Shown here: in pieces, positions 1-7,569 of the stretch
How positions within the stretch are numbered: position 1 is the first letter of the stretch
How the letters are laid out: each line of letters starts with the position of its first letter
Source of the DNA: CAVOBC01 sp963693635
GTDB taxonomy: Bacteria > Pseudomonadota > Gammaproteobacteria > Pseudomonadales > Azotimanducaceae
DNA length: 16,736 nt
Reading direction: 5' to 3'
Assembly (NCBI GenBank): GCA_963693635.1
Contig: CAVOBC010000065.1
Span: 1 to 16,736, forward strand
The notes under the pieces: model-generated
Told to the model about the DNA's origin: nothing
Database searches by the model: none
The model's input: the letters and a program-made list of their open reading frames with translations, nothing else
Position numbers and translations under genes: made by a program

Positions 1-215
1 ATCAAGGGGTCTGGTAGCGAGATGTCGCATGCGCCCTTGGCGATCTTGCCGTCGTCTGAGTACGGATACTCGGATTCATAGCCCTCAGGCAGCACGGTGT
101 GTTCGACCGTCCACGCAGATTCGAAGCCGGCCGCTTCGCCGGCTTGTAGTAACTCGACGGCATTTGTCGGGTCGGTGTAGCGTCCCGTGTTGCAATACCG
201 GAGGCCAAACTTCAT
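1..215 (-). CDS. Luciferase-like monooxygenase, N-terminal fragment (runs off left edge)
   Basis: Reading leftward from an ATG at 213-215, the frame stays open to the window edge, giving the first 71 residues. They begin MKFGLRYCNTGRYTDP and continue with AGFESAWTVEHTVLPEGY, the first strand and helix of the luciferase-like (LLM) TIM barrel that uses FMN or F420. A later ISLPDPL stretch resembles the segment seen in the F420-type LLM subfamily (TIGR03619-like); this is from memory of the family. The start overlaps the stop of the upstream crotonase gene as ATGA, so translation is probably coupled and the two likely form one operon. The substrate cannot be told. The rest of the barrel lies outside the window. 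Confidence 0.8.
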   Translation of the reverse strand, partial: MKFGLRYCNTGRYTDPTNAVELLQAGEAAGFESAWTVEHTVLPEGYESEYPYSDDGKIAKGACDISLPDPL

Positions 216-886
216 GCGGTCGTCTCCGGCCGGATGCTGGCGCTGATGGCCGCGATGGCGGACTGCCGGATCGCTACCTTGTTCGCGCCGTAGGTGTCCG
301 TCGGCAGTTCGGCAAGCCGCGCGGCTTCTTCGAGTGCGCGCCCCACAACATCGGCAGCATCGAGCGCTTCGTCGAGAAAGCCGGCGTCCACGGCATTCGC
401 GGGATCGTACATCGTCGATTGAACAAAGGCCTGGGTCAGGTGCCGCTTTGATAACCGGGCGTGGGCGAGTTCAAAGGCAAAGACCGGAAAGGTCATGCCG
501 ATGGCAGTTTCGTTGAGACCGATCTGATATTCGCCGGTCGCGCCGATGCGGGTGTCGCATGAAAGCAGGAGGAAAGCGCCCGCGGCAATGGCGTGGCCGG
601 TGCAGGCGGCGACAAGGGGCTGGGGATGGCTGTATAACCGCAGGAACATGGCGGCGCCCCGGTTGAGCAGTCGCGCCGCCGCATCGGGACCCTTCTGGAT
701 TTCTTTTAGGTTAAAGCCGGCAGAGAATAGTCCGGGCCTGCCGGCAATGACGACTGCCCTCGCGTCGCTGAGTGCGCGATCGAGGCCTCCATCCAGCGCA
801 TCGATGAATTCGTGGCCAACCGCGTTGGCTTTGCCGTCGTCTAGCGTGAGGACCGCGACACTGCCGTCCAGTTGGAAATTGAGCAT
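212..886 (-). CDS. Crotonase-fold (enoyl-CoA hydratase/isomerase family) protein
   Basis: A 224-residue protein of the crotonase superfamily, which acts on acyl-CoA thioesters in the cytoplasm. Visible marks are the first oxyanion-hole segment GLFSAGFNLKE (residues 52-62) and the second, CTGHAIAAGAFLLLSCD (95-111). Where enoyl-CoA hydratases carry their first catalytic Glu there is Phe105; the second Glu is kept (E126 in GLNETAIGM). A single-Glu site is typical of enoyl-CoA isomerases rather than hydratases, so isomerase or another crotonase reaction is more likely than hydration (inference). The protein is short beside the usual 255-265 residues. The ATG at 886 is preferred over an upstream TTG at 901 because GGAG lies 5 nt before it. 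The next gene, a luciferase-like monooxygenase, overlaps by 4 nt. Confidence 0.88.
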   Translation of the reverse strand: MLNFQLDGSVAVLTLDDGKANAVGHEFIDALDGGLDRALSDARAVVIAGRPGLFSAGFNLKEIQKGPDAAARLLNRGAAMFLRLYSHPQPLVAACTGHAIAAGAFLLLSCDTRIGATGEYQIGLNETAIGMTFPVFAFELAHARLSKRHLTQAFVQSTMYDPANAVDAGFLDEALDAADVVGRALEEAARLAELPTDTYGANKVAIRQSAIAAISASIRPETTA

Positions 887-1108
887 GGCTACTCCGTGCA
901 AGGTGGGCGAGGAACTGGACCGGAATCATACGCGCTGGGCCTGTTCGTTTCCCGGCCCGCCGATGGGTTGGACACGACCGGCCTATTGACTCAGGGGGTG
1001 CAAGTGCGATTGCATGCGGCAAACAAGAAAAGGCGGACTAACGTGTTCTGCGACAGACGCGGGGGCTCCCGCCGGAAGTGGCGCGCGATTGAGCAACGTA
1101 CCTGCACG
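887..1108. other. Divergent intergenic region between crotonase and ABC importer operons
   Basis: This 222-nt gap must hold promoters for both divergent operons if neither is read through from elsewhere. A TTGACT at about 985-990 could be a -35 for the plus strand, but no good -10 follows at 16-18 nt. A GC hairpin, GCGGGGGCTCCCGC, lies at 1059-1072 without a T tract. The importer gene frame is open back through this gap, so a longer N-terminus is formally possible, but the residues there look like random translation. Confidence 0.35.
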
Positions 1109-2674
1109 ATGGTGCGCGGCGGGATCATGCGGGCGGTTCTATTAGCCGGGCTGTCTTTGCAGCAAAGCGTGTACGCCGAAGACCGGCCGGGCGACCGACA
1201 CGTGACCATCGCGTTCGGGGCAGAACCGACGCAGGTTGATCCGATGCGCTCATCGGCCGGGGTTGACGCGTATTTCATCGATCTCTTCTATGAGGGGCTG
1301 ACAACCGTTCAGCCGGATCTGAAGCGCGTCAACTGGCTGGCTGAATCCTGGGAGTTGGGCGAAGAGGCCGGCAAGACCTTCATTGATGTCAAGATTCGGG
1401 AAGGCGTTCGCTTTCACAACGGCGAGACGTTGACCGCGCATGACTATCGTTACGCTTACGAAGTCATGCGCGACCCCTCGAATCGCGCGTCAGGTCAATT
1501 GCGCTACATCGAAGCGGTTACGGTCCTCTCCGATTACCGATTTCGCATGATCTTCAGCCAGCCGGACGCATCGGTGATTCCGCTCGACCTGATTCTGCCG
1601 GCGGTGCCCAGAGGCTATTTTGAGGATGTGGGCGTTGACGGTGTCCAGAAGCATCCGATCGGCACGGGACCCTGGAAGTTCGTTTCGCGCAAACTGCGCG
1701 AGGAACTGGTCGTTGAACGCAACGACGACTATTGGAACAAGGACTTCATGCCTGGCATCAAACGGCTGACAATCAAGATCATTCCGGAAGACACGACCCG
1801 GGTGGCAGCGTTCAAGACCGGAGCGGTGGACTGGATCGATGCGGTGCCCCCGGCACAGATCGAGTCGTTCAAGGCCATGCCCGGCGTGCGTGTGCAATCG
1901 ATGGCAGCCCCAAACAACCTCTTTCTGTCGATGCAGATCATCAATCGCCGCAGTGCAACGTCGGACCTGCGCGTGCGCAAGGCGATTGCCCACGCCATCG
2001 ATTTTGAGGCGATCATTCAGTACATCCTTTATGGTCAGGGCATCCGCACTGCGCAGATCGCGCCGGGCGGAGTCGGTTACGACCCGGACCTTGCGCCTTA
2101 CCCGTATGACCCTGACCGCGCGCGGGAACTGCTGCGCGAGGCGGGCTACGAGCGCGGTGTCAATCTGCCGTGCTACAACCTGACGACGCCGCGCGAGCCG
2201 TACATCAAGGAGATGGGTGAAGCGATGTTCGCGTATCTCGGCGCTGTCGGCATTCGCTGTCGGATCGTGCAGCTTGAATATGGCGCCTGGATTAACCTCA
2301 TTCGGGTCAATGCGCGGCCGGACATGGACGGTATCGTCAATGGTATGTGGGGCCAGGGTCTGCCGGGTGATCCGACCGACGCCTGGTCTGGGCACCTGCA
2401 CTCGCCGGGTGACGGTTGGGGTACGTATTCGTACTACAGCGACCCCAAAATGGACGGGCTTATCAAACAGTTGCGCGCCACCATGCCCGCGGCCGAGCAT
2501 GAGGCCCTGGCGCGCAAGATCGCGCGATTGAAGCACGAGCAGGTGGCGGGCGGGTTGCCGTCTTACCGGCCGATGATCGCGCTCGCGTGGCGTGACACGC
2601 TCGAGTTCACACCGCACCCGGGTGCATTCTGGCGCTCGATGCGAGGCGTGCGGATGATGGAGTCAGCGCGTTGA
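1109..2674 (+). CDS. ABC transporter periplasmic substrate-binding protein, family 5 (DppA/OppA-like)
   Basis: About 521 residues, a usual size for SBP family 5, which captures di/oligopeptides, nickel, opines or other small solutes in the periplasm. The N-terminus has Arg residues, a short hydrophobic run (AVLLAGLSL) and a signal peptidase I-like site VYA|ED after residue 23; there is no lipobox Cys. Typical family motifs follow: YEGLTTVQPDL, VRFHNGETLTAHDYRYAYE, HPIGTGPWKF and LRVRKAIAHAID. The start is uncertain. ATG 1109 gives a signal peptide of normal length, while ATG 1127 has a slightly better upstream GGCGGG but would leave only 17 residues. The gene heads a permease/ATPase operon, and its stop overlaps the TTG start of the first permease as TTGA. 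The substrate cannot be assigned. Confidence 0.9.
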   Translation: MVRGGIMRAVLLAGLSLQQSVYAEDRPGDRHVTIAFGAEPTQVDPMRSSAGVDAYFIDLFYEGLTTVQPDLKRVNWLAESWELGEEAGKTFIDVKIREGVRFHNGETLTAHDYRYAYEVMRDPSNRASGQLRYIEAVTVLSDYRFRMIFSQPDASVIPLDLILPAVPRGYFEDVGVDGVQKHPIGTGPWKFVSRKLREELVVERNDDYWNKDFMPGIKRLTIKIIPEDTTRVAAFKTGAVDWIDAVPPAQIESFKAMPGVRVQSMAAPNNLFLSMQIINRRSATSDLRVRKAIAHAIDFEAIIQYILYGQGIRTAQIAPGGVGYDPDLAPYPYDPDRARELLREAGYERGVNLPCYNLTTPREPYIKEMGEAMFAYLGAVGIRCRIVQLEYGAWINLIRVNARPDMDGIVNGMWGQGLPGDPTDAWSGHLHSPGDGWGTYSYYSDPKMDGLIKQLRATMPAAEHEALARKIARLKHEQVAGGLPSYRPMIALAWRDTLEFTPHPGAFWRSMRGVRMMESAR

Positions 2675-3588
2675 GTCGTTATATCCTGAGCCGCGTGTGG
2701 CAGGGCGCCATCGCGATCCTTGGCGCGCTCGCGATCGTCTTTATCGCGCAGCGCGTGTCCGGCGATCCGGTCGCGCTGATGCTGCCGATGGAGGCGACCG
2801 AGGAGGACTTCGCGAACATGCGGCGAGCACTTGGCCTCGATAAACCGCTGGTTGTGCAGTTTTTCGTCTTTGTTTCCAACGCTGCGCAGGGCGATTTCGG
2901 CGACTCCTATTACTGGAGCGCGCCGGCGATGGAGTTGCTCATCGATCGCCTGCCTGCGACCCTGGAGCTTGCGCTGGCTGGTCTCGCCTTTGCGCTCTTG
3001 TTGGCAGTGCCGCTCGGGGTCTTGTCTGCGGTCTACCGGGGCGGCTGGATCGACAATGGCGCCAAGATCTTCGCAATGCTTGGACAGGCGATGCCCGGGT
3101 TCTGGGTCGGTCTTCTGCTCATTGTCTTCATTGCGGTCGAATTGCGGTGGCTGCCGGCATACGGTCGCGGGACACTGGCGCACCTCGTGTTGCCGGCGAT
3201 TGCGCTCGGCTGGTATCCGGTCGCGGCGATGACGCGCACGCTGCGCTCGGCCATGCTCGACATTCTGGAAAGCGACTATGTGCGCATGGAGCGCGCAATC
3301 GGTTTGCCTGAGCGTGCGATCATCTGGCGCTATGCGCTGCGCAATGCGGCGGTGCCGCTCGTCACGATGATTGGCGTCTACTTCGCCAATATGCTCGGCG
3401 GCGCGTTTGTGATCGAGGTGGTCTTCGCCTGGCCTGGCGTCGGGCGAACGGTTGTCGAGGCGGTGTTCGCGCGGGACTTCCCGGTCGTTCAGGCAGGCGT
3501 GGTGCTTGCGGCGGTCATCTTTGTGGTCGTCAACCTGATCGTTGATCTCTCCTACGGCTTCATAGACCCGCGGATTCGTCATGACTGA
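2671..3588 (+). CDS. ABC transporter permease, DppB/OppB type
   Basis: 305 residues, normal for the first inner-membrane permease of a peptide-type importer (BPD_transp_1 family). The first hydrophobic segment (about residues 10-27) is followed by a periplasmic part with the conserved GDPVALMLP and FGDSYYWSAP regions, then about five more membrane segments. The ATPase-contacting EAA loop reads RMERAIGLPERAIIWRYAL, close to the family pattern, and the C-terminus has the typical YGFIDPRIR. The start is TTG at 2671, supported by GGAG at 2659-2662 and by overlap with the stop of the binding protein. It overlaps the next permease gene by 8 nt. Confidence 0.93.
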   Translation: MSRYILSRVWQGAIAILGALAIVFIAQRVSGDPVALMLPMEATEEDFANMRRALGLDKPLVVQFFVFVSNAAQGDFGDSYYWSAPAMELLIDRLPATLELALAGLAFALLLAVPLGVLSAVYRGGWIDNGAKIFAMLGQAMPGFWVGLLLIVFIAVELRWLPAYGRGTLAHLVLPAIALGWYPVAAMTRTLRSAMLDILESDYVRMERAIGLPERAIIWRYALRNAAVPLVTMIGVYFANMLGGAFVIEVVFAWPGVGRTVVEAVFARDFPVVQAGVVLAAVIFVVVNLIVDLSYGFIDPRIRHD

Positions 3589-4471
3589 TGTCAGCCTGCC
3601 GTTGCCGCGCTCTCCGGTCGCTGCTTTATTTGCCAGGCTGGGGATGCTGCGCGGATTTCCGATTGTCGCGTCGGTCGTGCTCTCAGCGGTGGTCATTGCC
3701 GCCGTCCTCGGTCCGTTCATATCGCCCCACCCCGCAGACGCCATCAATCTGCGGGATGCGATGACGCCGCCCGCGTGGGAGGACGGCGGGGAGTCGGCCT
3801 ACGTGCTCGGCACCGACAACCTTGGCCGCGACATCCTGAGCCGCATCATTGCCGGTGCGCGCGTTTCGGTCGTTATCGCGCTCTACGCCATCGTGTTGTC
3901 CGGGGGCATCGGCATGTTGATGGGCATGACGGCGGGCTTCTTCGGCGGCTGGATAGACTCGGTGATCTCAAGGCTCATCGACATTCAGATGTCGGTGCCG
4001 GCGTTGCCGCTTGCCATGTTGTTTGCGGCGGTACTGCCGCCCGGTGAGGGCATGGTGGTCGTGATCATTGTCATGACCTATTGGACCTGGTACGCGCGCA
4101 TCGTGCGCGGCGATGTGCTGTCGCTACGGGAGCGCGACTTCATTGCACTTGCGCGGGTTGCGGGGGTAAGTACGCCGATGATCTTCATTCGACACCTCGC
4201 GCCCAACCTCCTGAATACCATGCTGGTGCTGGCGACGTTGCAGTTTGGCAGTGTCATCGTGTTTGAGGCCGGGCTCAGCTTTCTGGGCCTCGGCATACAG
4301 CCACCGCAGGTCTCGTGGGGCGGCATGCTGTCAGATGGCCGCAACTTCATAGAGGTGGCTTGGTGGCTGATCACCATTCCCGGGCTTGCGATTATGGCCG
4401 CGTGTCTGGCGTCCAATCTGCTCGGCGACTGGCTGCGGGACACGTTTGATCCCATGCGTCGGCAGGTATGA
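3581..4471 (+). CDS. ABC transporter permease, DppC/OppC type
   Basis: 296 residues, the second permease of the importer. After an N-terminal membrane segment (about residues 27-48) it has the hallmark YVLGTDNLGRDILSRIIAGA, found before the transport domain in DppC/OppC proteins. An EAA-like loop (IALARVAGVSTPMIFIRHLA) follows, then FEAGLSFLGLGIQPPQVSWG and the C-terminal LGDWLRDTFDPMRR. The gene begins 8 nt inside the end of the DppB-like gene, so the two are translationally coupled. It is followed by a 139-nt gap holding copy 1 of the dispersed repeat before the ATPase genes, unusually wide for the interior of this operon. Confidence 0.93.
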   Translation: MTDVSLPLPRSPVAALFARLGMLRGFPIVASVVLSAVVIAAVLGPFISPHPADAINLRDAMTPPAWEDGGESAYVLGTDNLGRDILSRIIAGARVSVVIALYAIVLSGGIGMLMGMTAGFFGGWIDSVISRLIDIQMSVPALPLAMLFAAVLPPGEGMVVVIIVMTYWTWYARIVRGDVLSLRERDFIALARVAGVSTPMIFIRHLAPNLLNTMLVLATLQFGSVIVFEAGLSFLGLGIQPPQVSWGGMLSDGRNFIEVAWWLITIPGLAIMAACLASNLLGDWLRDTFDPMRRQV

Positions 4472-4509
4472 TGACGCCTCGCATAGCGCCCGCCGCGGCG
4501 ACCAGTTCT

Positions 4510-4603
4510 TGTCCCAAAATTGCCATCCTGACAATTCTTGGGTGTCGGTTTGCGAGCAAACCTCGCATGATCTTGCAGAAAAGAGGCCCAATGAAAATGG
4601 CGG
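4510..4603 (+). repeat. Dispersed structured repeat, copy 1
   Basis: This 94-nt intergenic stretch matches 8483-8575 on the same strand at about 84 of 94 positions with one 1-nt indel. It contains consecutive dyads. The first is CCCAA-AATTGCCA-TCC-TGACAATT-C-TTGGG, with one mismatch in this copy. The second is the perfect GGTTTGC-GA-GCAAACC. The third is the imperfect palindrome GCATGATCTTGC. The repeat lies between the DppC-like and DppD-like genes, reading in the direction of transcription. No coding potential is shared by the copies. Whether it is a REP/MITE-like element, an RNA processing site or something else cannot be told here. Confidence 0.8.
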
Positions 4604-4610
4604 CGCTGGC

Positions 4611-5591
4611 ATGACCGATTTGCTGACGGTCGAGAACCTGAAGACGCACATCTTTTTGCGCCGCGGCGTCGTCAAAGCGGTCGACGGCGTGAGTTTTCGG
4701 CTGGCGCCCAAACAGATTCTGGGCTTGATCGGTGAATCCGGCTCCGGCAAGACCATGACGGGCCTGTCCATTCTCGGTCTGCCGCCGCGACCTGCCGGTC
4801 GGATTGTCGACGGTTCCATCCGTCTTGATGGCCGCGAACTGGTGGGTCTGTCCGAGCGGGTGCTGAGTGAAGAGATACGTGGCCGCGAGGTGGCGATGAT
4901 CTCGCAGGATCCGATGACGTCCCTGAACCCGGTGTTCACGGTGGGCAACCAGGTGGCAGCGCCGCTGCGAGCCCATGGTATGGGTGATCGCCACACCGCG
5001 ATGGATCTGGCGGTGGGGGAACTCGAGCGTGTGCGCGTGCCGTCTGCACGCGCGCGCATGTCGGATTATCCGCACCAGTTCTCGGGCGGTATGCGCCAGC
5101 GCGTCATTGCGGCCATGGCGATCGCCTGCAAGCCCAGGCTCCTTATTGCTGACGAGCCCACGAGTGCGCTCGACGTCACGATCCAGGTCCAGTTCATGGA
5201 CCTGATGGAGGAGATCCAGGAGGAGACCGGGGCGAGCATCCTCTTTGTCACCCACGACCTGGGCGTTGCCGCGAGTCTGTGCGATCGCATCGCCGTCATG
5301 TATGCAGGCAGGATCGTTGAGATCGCGGACGTGGGGGATATCTATAACTCGCCTGCGCATCCTTACACGCAGGGATTGCTCGCGTCGTTGCCTCGCCTCG
5401 GCGCGCGCAAGGAGCGCCTCGTCTCGATTGGCGGGTCGCCGCCGAACCCGCTGTCGTTGCCTGAGGGTTGTGCATTCCATCCGCGATGCCCGCACGCGAC
5501 GGACCAGTGTCGGCAGCAGCAACCGCCCGATACTGACCTCGGCGGGGGACATCTCGCGAGTTGTTGGTTGCTCGCAACGGACGTATCCTGA
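4611..5591 (+). CDS. ABC transporter ATPase, DppD/OppD type
   Basis: 326 residues, a complete peptide-type ATPase that powers the importer at the inner face of the membrane. Walker A is GESGSGKT (residues 41-48), the signature is FSGGMRQRV (from 157), Walker B is LLIADEP (D181, E182) and the H-loop is VTHD (H215). The C-terminal oligopeptide-transporter extension has the GCAFHPRCPH cysteine cluster. ATG 4611 was chosen because homologues begin right at the LLTVENLKTHIF strand. The ribosome site is weak. A 7-codon ORF starting at 4591 after AGAGG ends on this start as ATGA and might help initiation. The stop overlaps the next ATPase start by one base. Confidence 0.94.
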   Translation: MTDLLTVENLKTHIFLRRGVVKAVDGVSFRLAPKQILGLIGESGSGKTMTGLSILGLPPRPAGRIVDGSIRLDGRELVGLSERVLSEEIRGREVAMISQDPMTSLNPVFTVGNQVAAPLRAHGMGDRHTAMDLAVGELERVRVPSARARMSDYPHQFSGGMRQRVIAAMAIACKPRLLIADEPTSALDVTIQVQFMDLMEEIQEETGASILFVTHDLGVAASLCDRIAVMYAGRIVEIADVGDIYNSPAHPYTQGLLASLPRLGARKERLVSIGGSPPNPLSLPEGCAFHPRCPHATDQCRQQQPPDTDLGGGHLASCWLLATDVS

Positions 5592-6532
5592 TGGCGCTGT
5601 TGTCGGTCCGCGATGTCCGGTGCCATTTTGCGATGAGCAAAGGCGAGACCCTGCGTGCCGTTGACGGCGTGAGTTTCGACATCGAACCCGGCAAGACCTT
5701 CGCGCTCGTCGGTGAATCGGGTTGCGGCAAAAGCACGCTCGCCAAACTCGTCCTTGGCCTTGAGAAACTCACCTCTGGCGAGATTCACTTCGACGGTGAG
5801 AACGTGGCGCGGCTTGATCGGGCCGGCAAGCGACGCTTCCGTTCGCGTGTGCAAGCGGTGTTCCAGGACCCCTACAGTTCGCTCAACCCGCGTTTGCGGA
5901 TACGCACGATACTGTCCGAACCGCTCACCGCCAACGGTGTTAAGCGCAGCGAGATTGAAGTCAAGATGGCTGAGGTGCTCGAGATGGTCGGCCTGCCCGT
6001 GACCGCCCAGAAGCTGTACCCACACGAGTTTTCGGGTGGCCAGCGTCAGCGCATCGCGATCGCGCGCGCGCTCATTTTGCGGCCCGCACTGATCGTGCTG
6101 GACGAGCCCATCTCGGCGCTCGATGTCTCGATTCGCGCGCAGATCCTGAATCTGCTGCAGGACATTCAGGCTGAACTCGGCCTCACCTATTTTCTAATCG
6201 CCCATGACCTGGCGCTGGTTGAGCACACGAGCGACGAGATCGGTGTCATGTACCTTGGGGAACTGGTGGAGTCAGGCGGGAGTGAAGCCGTTTTCGACAA
6301 TCCGCAGCATCCGTACACCAAAGCGCTGCTCGATGCCGTGCCGCGACCGGATCCCTCGATACCCCGTTCGCAGGGAGGTATAAAGGGCGAGATCGCAAGT
6401 GCGCTTGCCCCTCCACCCGGTTGCCGGTTTCATCCCCGCTGTCCGCATGCGATGGCGCGCTGCAGAGCGCAGGCGCCGGTCCTGAGTGGCACGCCGCAGG
6501 CAGTCGCGTGCCACCTGTATGACGACGGTTAG
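5591..6532 (+). CDS. ABC transporter ATPase, DppF/OppF type
   Basis: 313 residues, the second ATPase of the importer. Walker A is GESGCGKS (41-48), the Q-loop region is AVFQDPYSSLNPRLRI, the signature is FSGGQRQRI (from 147) and Walker B is LIVLDEP (D171, E172), followed by the H-loop IAHD. The C-terminal extension carries GCRFHPRCPHAMARC, as in DppF/OppF. The ATG at 5591 shares its A with the TGA stop of the DppD-like gene; an in-frame ATG at 5561 would extend it into that gene and is not supported. With this gene the importer is complete in one operon. Substrate is unknown. Confidence 0.94.
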   Translation: MALLSVRDVRCHFAMSKGETLRAVDGVSFDIEPGKTFALVGESGCGKSTLAKLVLGLEKLTSGEIHFDGENVARLDRAGKRRFRSRVQAVFQDPYSSLNPRLRIRTILSEPLTANGVKRSEIEVKMAEVLEMVGLPVTAQKLYPHEFSGGQRQRIAIARALILRPALIVLDEPISALDVSIRAQILNLLQDIQAELGLTYFLIAHDLALVEHTSDEIGVMYLGELVESGGSEAVFDNPQHPYTKALLDAVPRPDPSIPRSQGGIKGEIASALAPPPGCRFHPRCPHAMARCRAQAPVLSGTPQAVACHLYDDG

Positions 6533-6652
6533 GATGCCTGGACGACGGGGTTGCCCCAGGTTGGCCCGAGAGTTCCTGTTGGGGTCTGTGGCAAACTGCC
6601 GACGATCAGACGCGACAATACATTCACACGAACGATTCGAGGAGTATCAGAA

Positions 6653-7537
6653 ATGGCGTTAGCTGACTACGGCGTGTACCCGGACGTCGACAATCTAATG
6701 GGCGATATTCAAAAACACGACCTTGCGACCCACATTGTGGAGCTTGAAGCCTACGGCATGACCGTGGTGCCGCCCGAGAAGATGCAAGCCAGTGAGGGTT
6801 TCATTGAGCGCCTGCGGGAAGCGATTTTGCGGGTTTGCTCGGAGCGCAACGGTGTCACGTTCGATGACTATCGGACGTCAGCAAACTCAGCCGAAAGCGG
6901 CCGGAACAGTTGGGACCTGCTCGAAGAAGACGAGGTATTTGTCGAAGCCGCGATCAACCCGGTCAACCTGACGCTCGTTCGCTGGCTGCTCGGTCAAAGC
7001 GCGATCTTCTCGGGTCAGACCTGGATCATCAAAGGCGAGGGGTCGCCGGGCATCGGCATCCACAGCGACTCGCATGGCATTCCGCCCGGTGCCGGCAGCG
7101 TTGCGCACATGTGCAACGCCTCGTGGATCTGTACAGACTATGGCAGTGCGGACGATGGCCCGACCGTCTTTGTGCCCGGCAGCCACCATTACGGTCGCGC
7201 GACTCTGCCGCATGAGGCGGACCGCTCGTCAACCCCGTTCAAGTTTGTGCCGCTGATTGCCAAGGCGGGCTCGCTCGCGATCTGGAATGGTGCGACCTGG
7301 CACGCGTCGGAGAAACGAACCAACCCGGGTCTGCGCGTGACGCTGGTGCAGAACTACATGCGTACCTACATGCGCACGCAACACAGTTACGAGGATACCT
7401 CGCCGCAGTTGCTTGAGAAGTACCCGGAACTGGCACGGGTGATTGGCAAGCCGCTTTATCCGTACGCAGACAGTCAGAATCCTGAACCAGCGCGCATTGC
7501 GCCGTTCATGCGGACCGGTACGGACCCATTCGCATAA
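6653..7537 (+). CDS. Phytanoyl-CoA dioxygenase (PhyH) family Fe(II)/2-oxoglutarate oxygenase
   Basis: 294 residues. The facial triad of non-haem iron oxygenases is visible: H137-S-D139 in GIGIHSDSHGIP and the distal H217 in ATWHASEKR. R228 in GLRVTLV is placed to bind the 2-oxoglutarate carboxylate, and GPTVFVPGSHHYGR between them is typical of PhyH proteins. The enzyme should hydroxylate an unidentified small molecule using O2 and 2-oxoglutarate in the cytoplasm. The ATG at 6653 has GAGGAG at 6639-6644, a strong ribosome site, so the 34 extra upstream residues in frame are rejected. It lies 120 nt after the importer operon on the same strand and may be co-transcribed, which would fit a role in using the imported solute (inference). 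Confidence 0.9.
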   Translation: MALADYGVYPDVDNLMGDIQKHDLATHIVELEAYGMTVVPPEKMQASEGFIERLREAILRVCSERNGVTFDDYRTSANSAESGRNSWDLLEEDEVFVEAAINPVNLTLVRWLLGQSAIFSGQTWIIKGEGSPGIGIHSDSHGIPPGAGSVAHMCNASWICTDYGSADDGPTVFVPGSHHYGRATLPHEADRSSTPFKFVPLIAKAGSLAIWNGATWHASEKRTNPGLRVTLVQNYMRTYMRTQHSYEDTSPQLLEKYPELARVIGKPLYPYADSQNPEPARIAPFMRTGTDPFA

Positions 7538-7569
7538 GGCTCATGCAGTCAGGTCAGGAGCGGTTCGGA

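Noticed and set aside
1059..1072. GC hairpin GCGGGGGCTCCCGC as a terminator
   Set aside because: No T tract on either side and it sits in a divergent promoter region; likely chance in GC-rich DNA.
4591..4614. Seven-codon ORF (MKMAALA) after AGAGG, ending on the DppD-like start as ATGA
   Set aside because: It lies in the tail of repeat copy 1, and copy 2 has CGG instead of this ATG, so it is not a conserved leader peptide; at most it may aid local translation.
1490..5552. Long antisense ORFs of 375-394 residues opposite the importer genes (1490-2617, 2563-3747, 4392-5552, minus strand)
   Set aside because: They are Arg/His/Asp-rich translations mirroring strong plus-strand genes in GC-rich DNA, with no recognisable domain.
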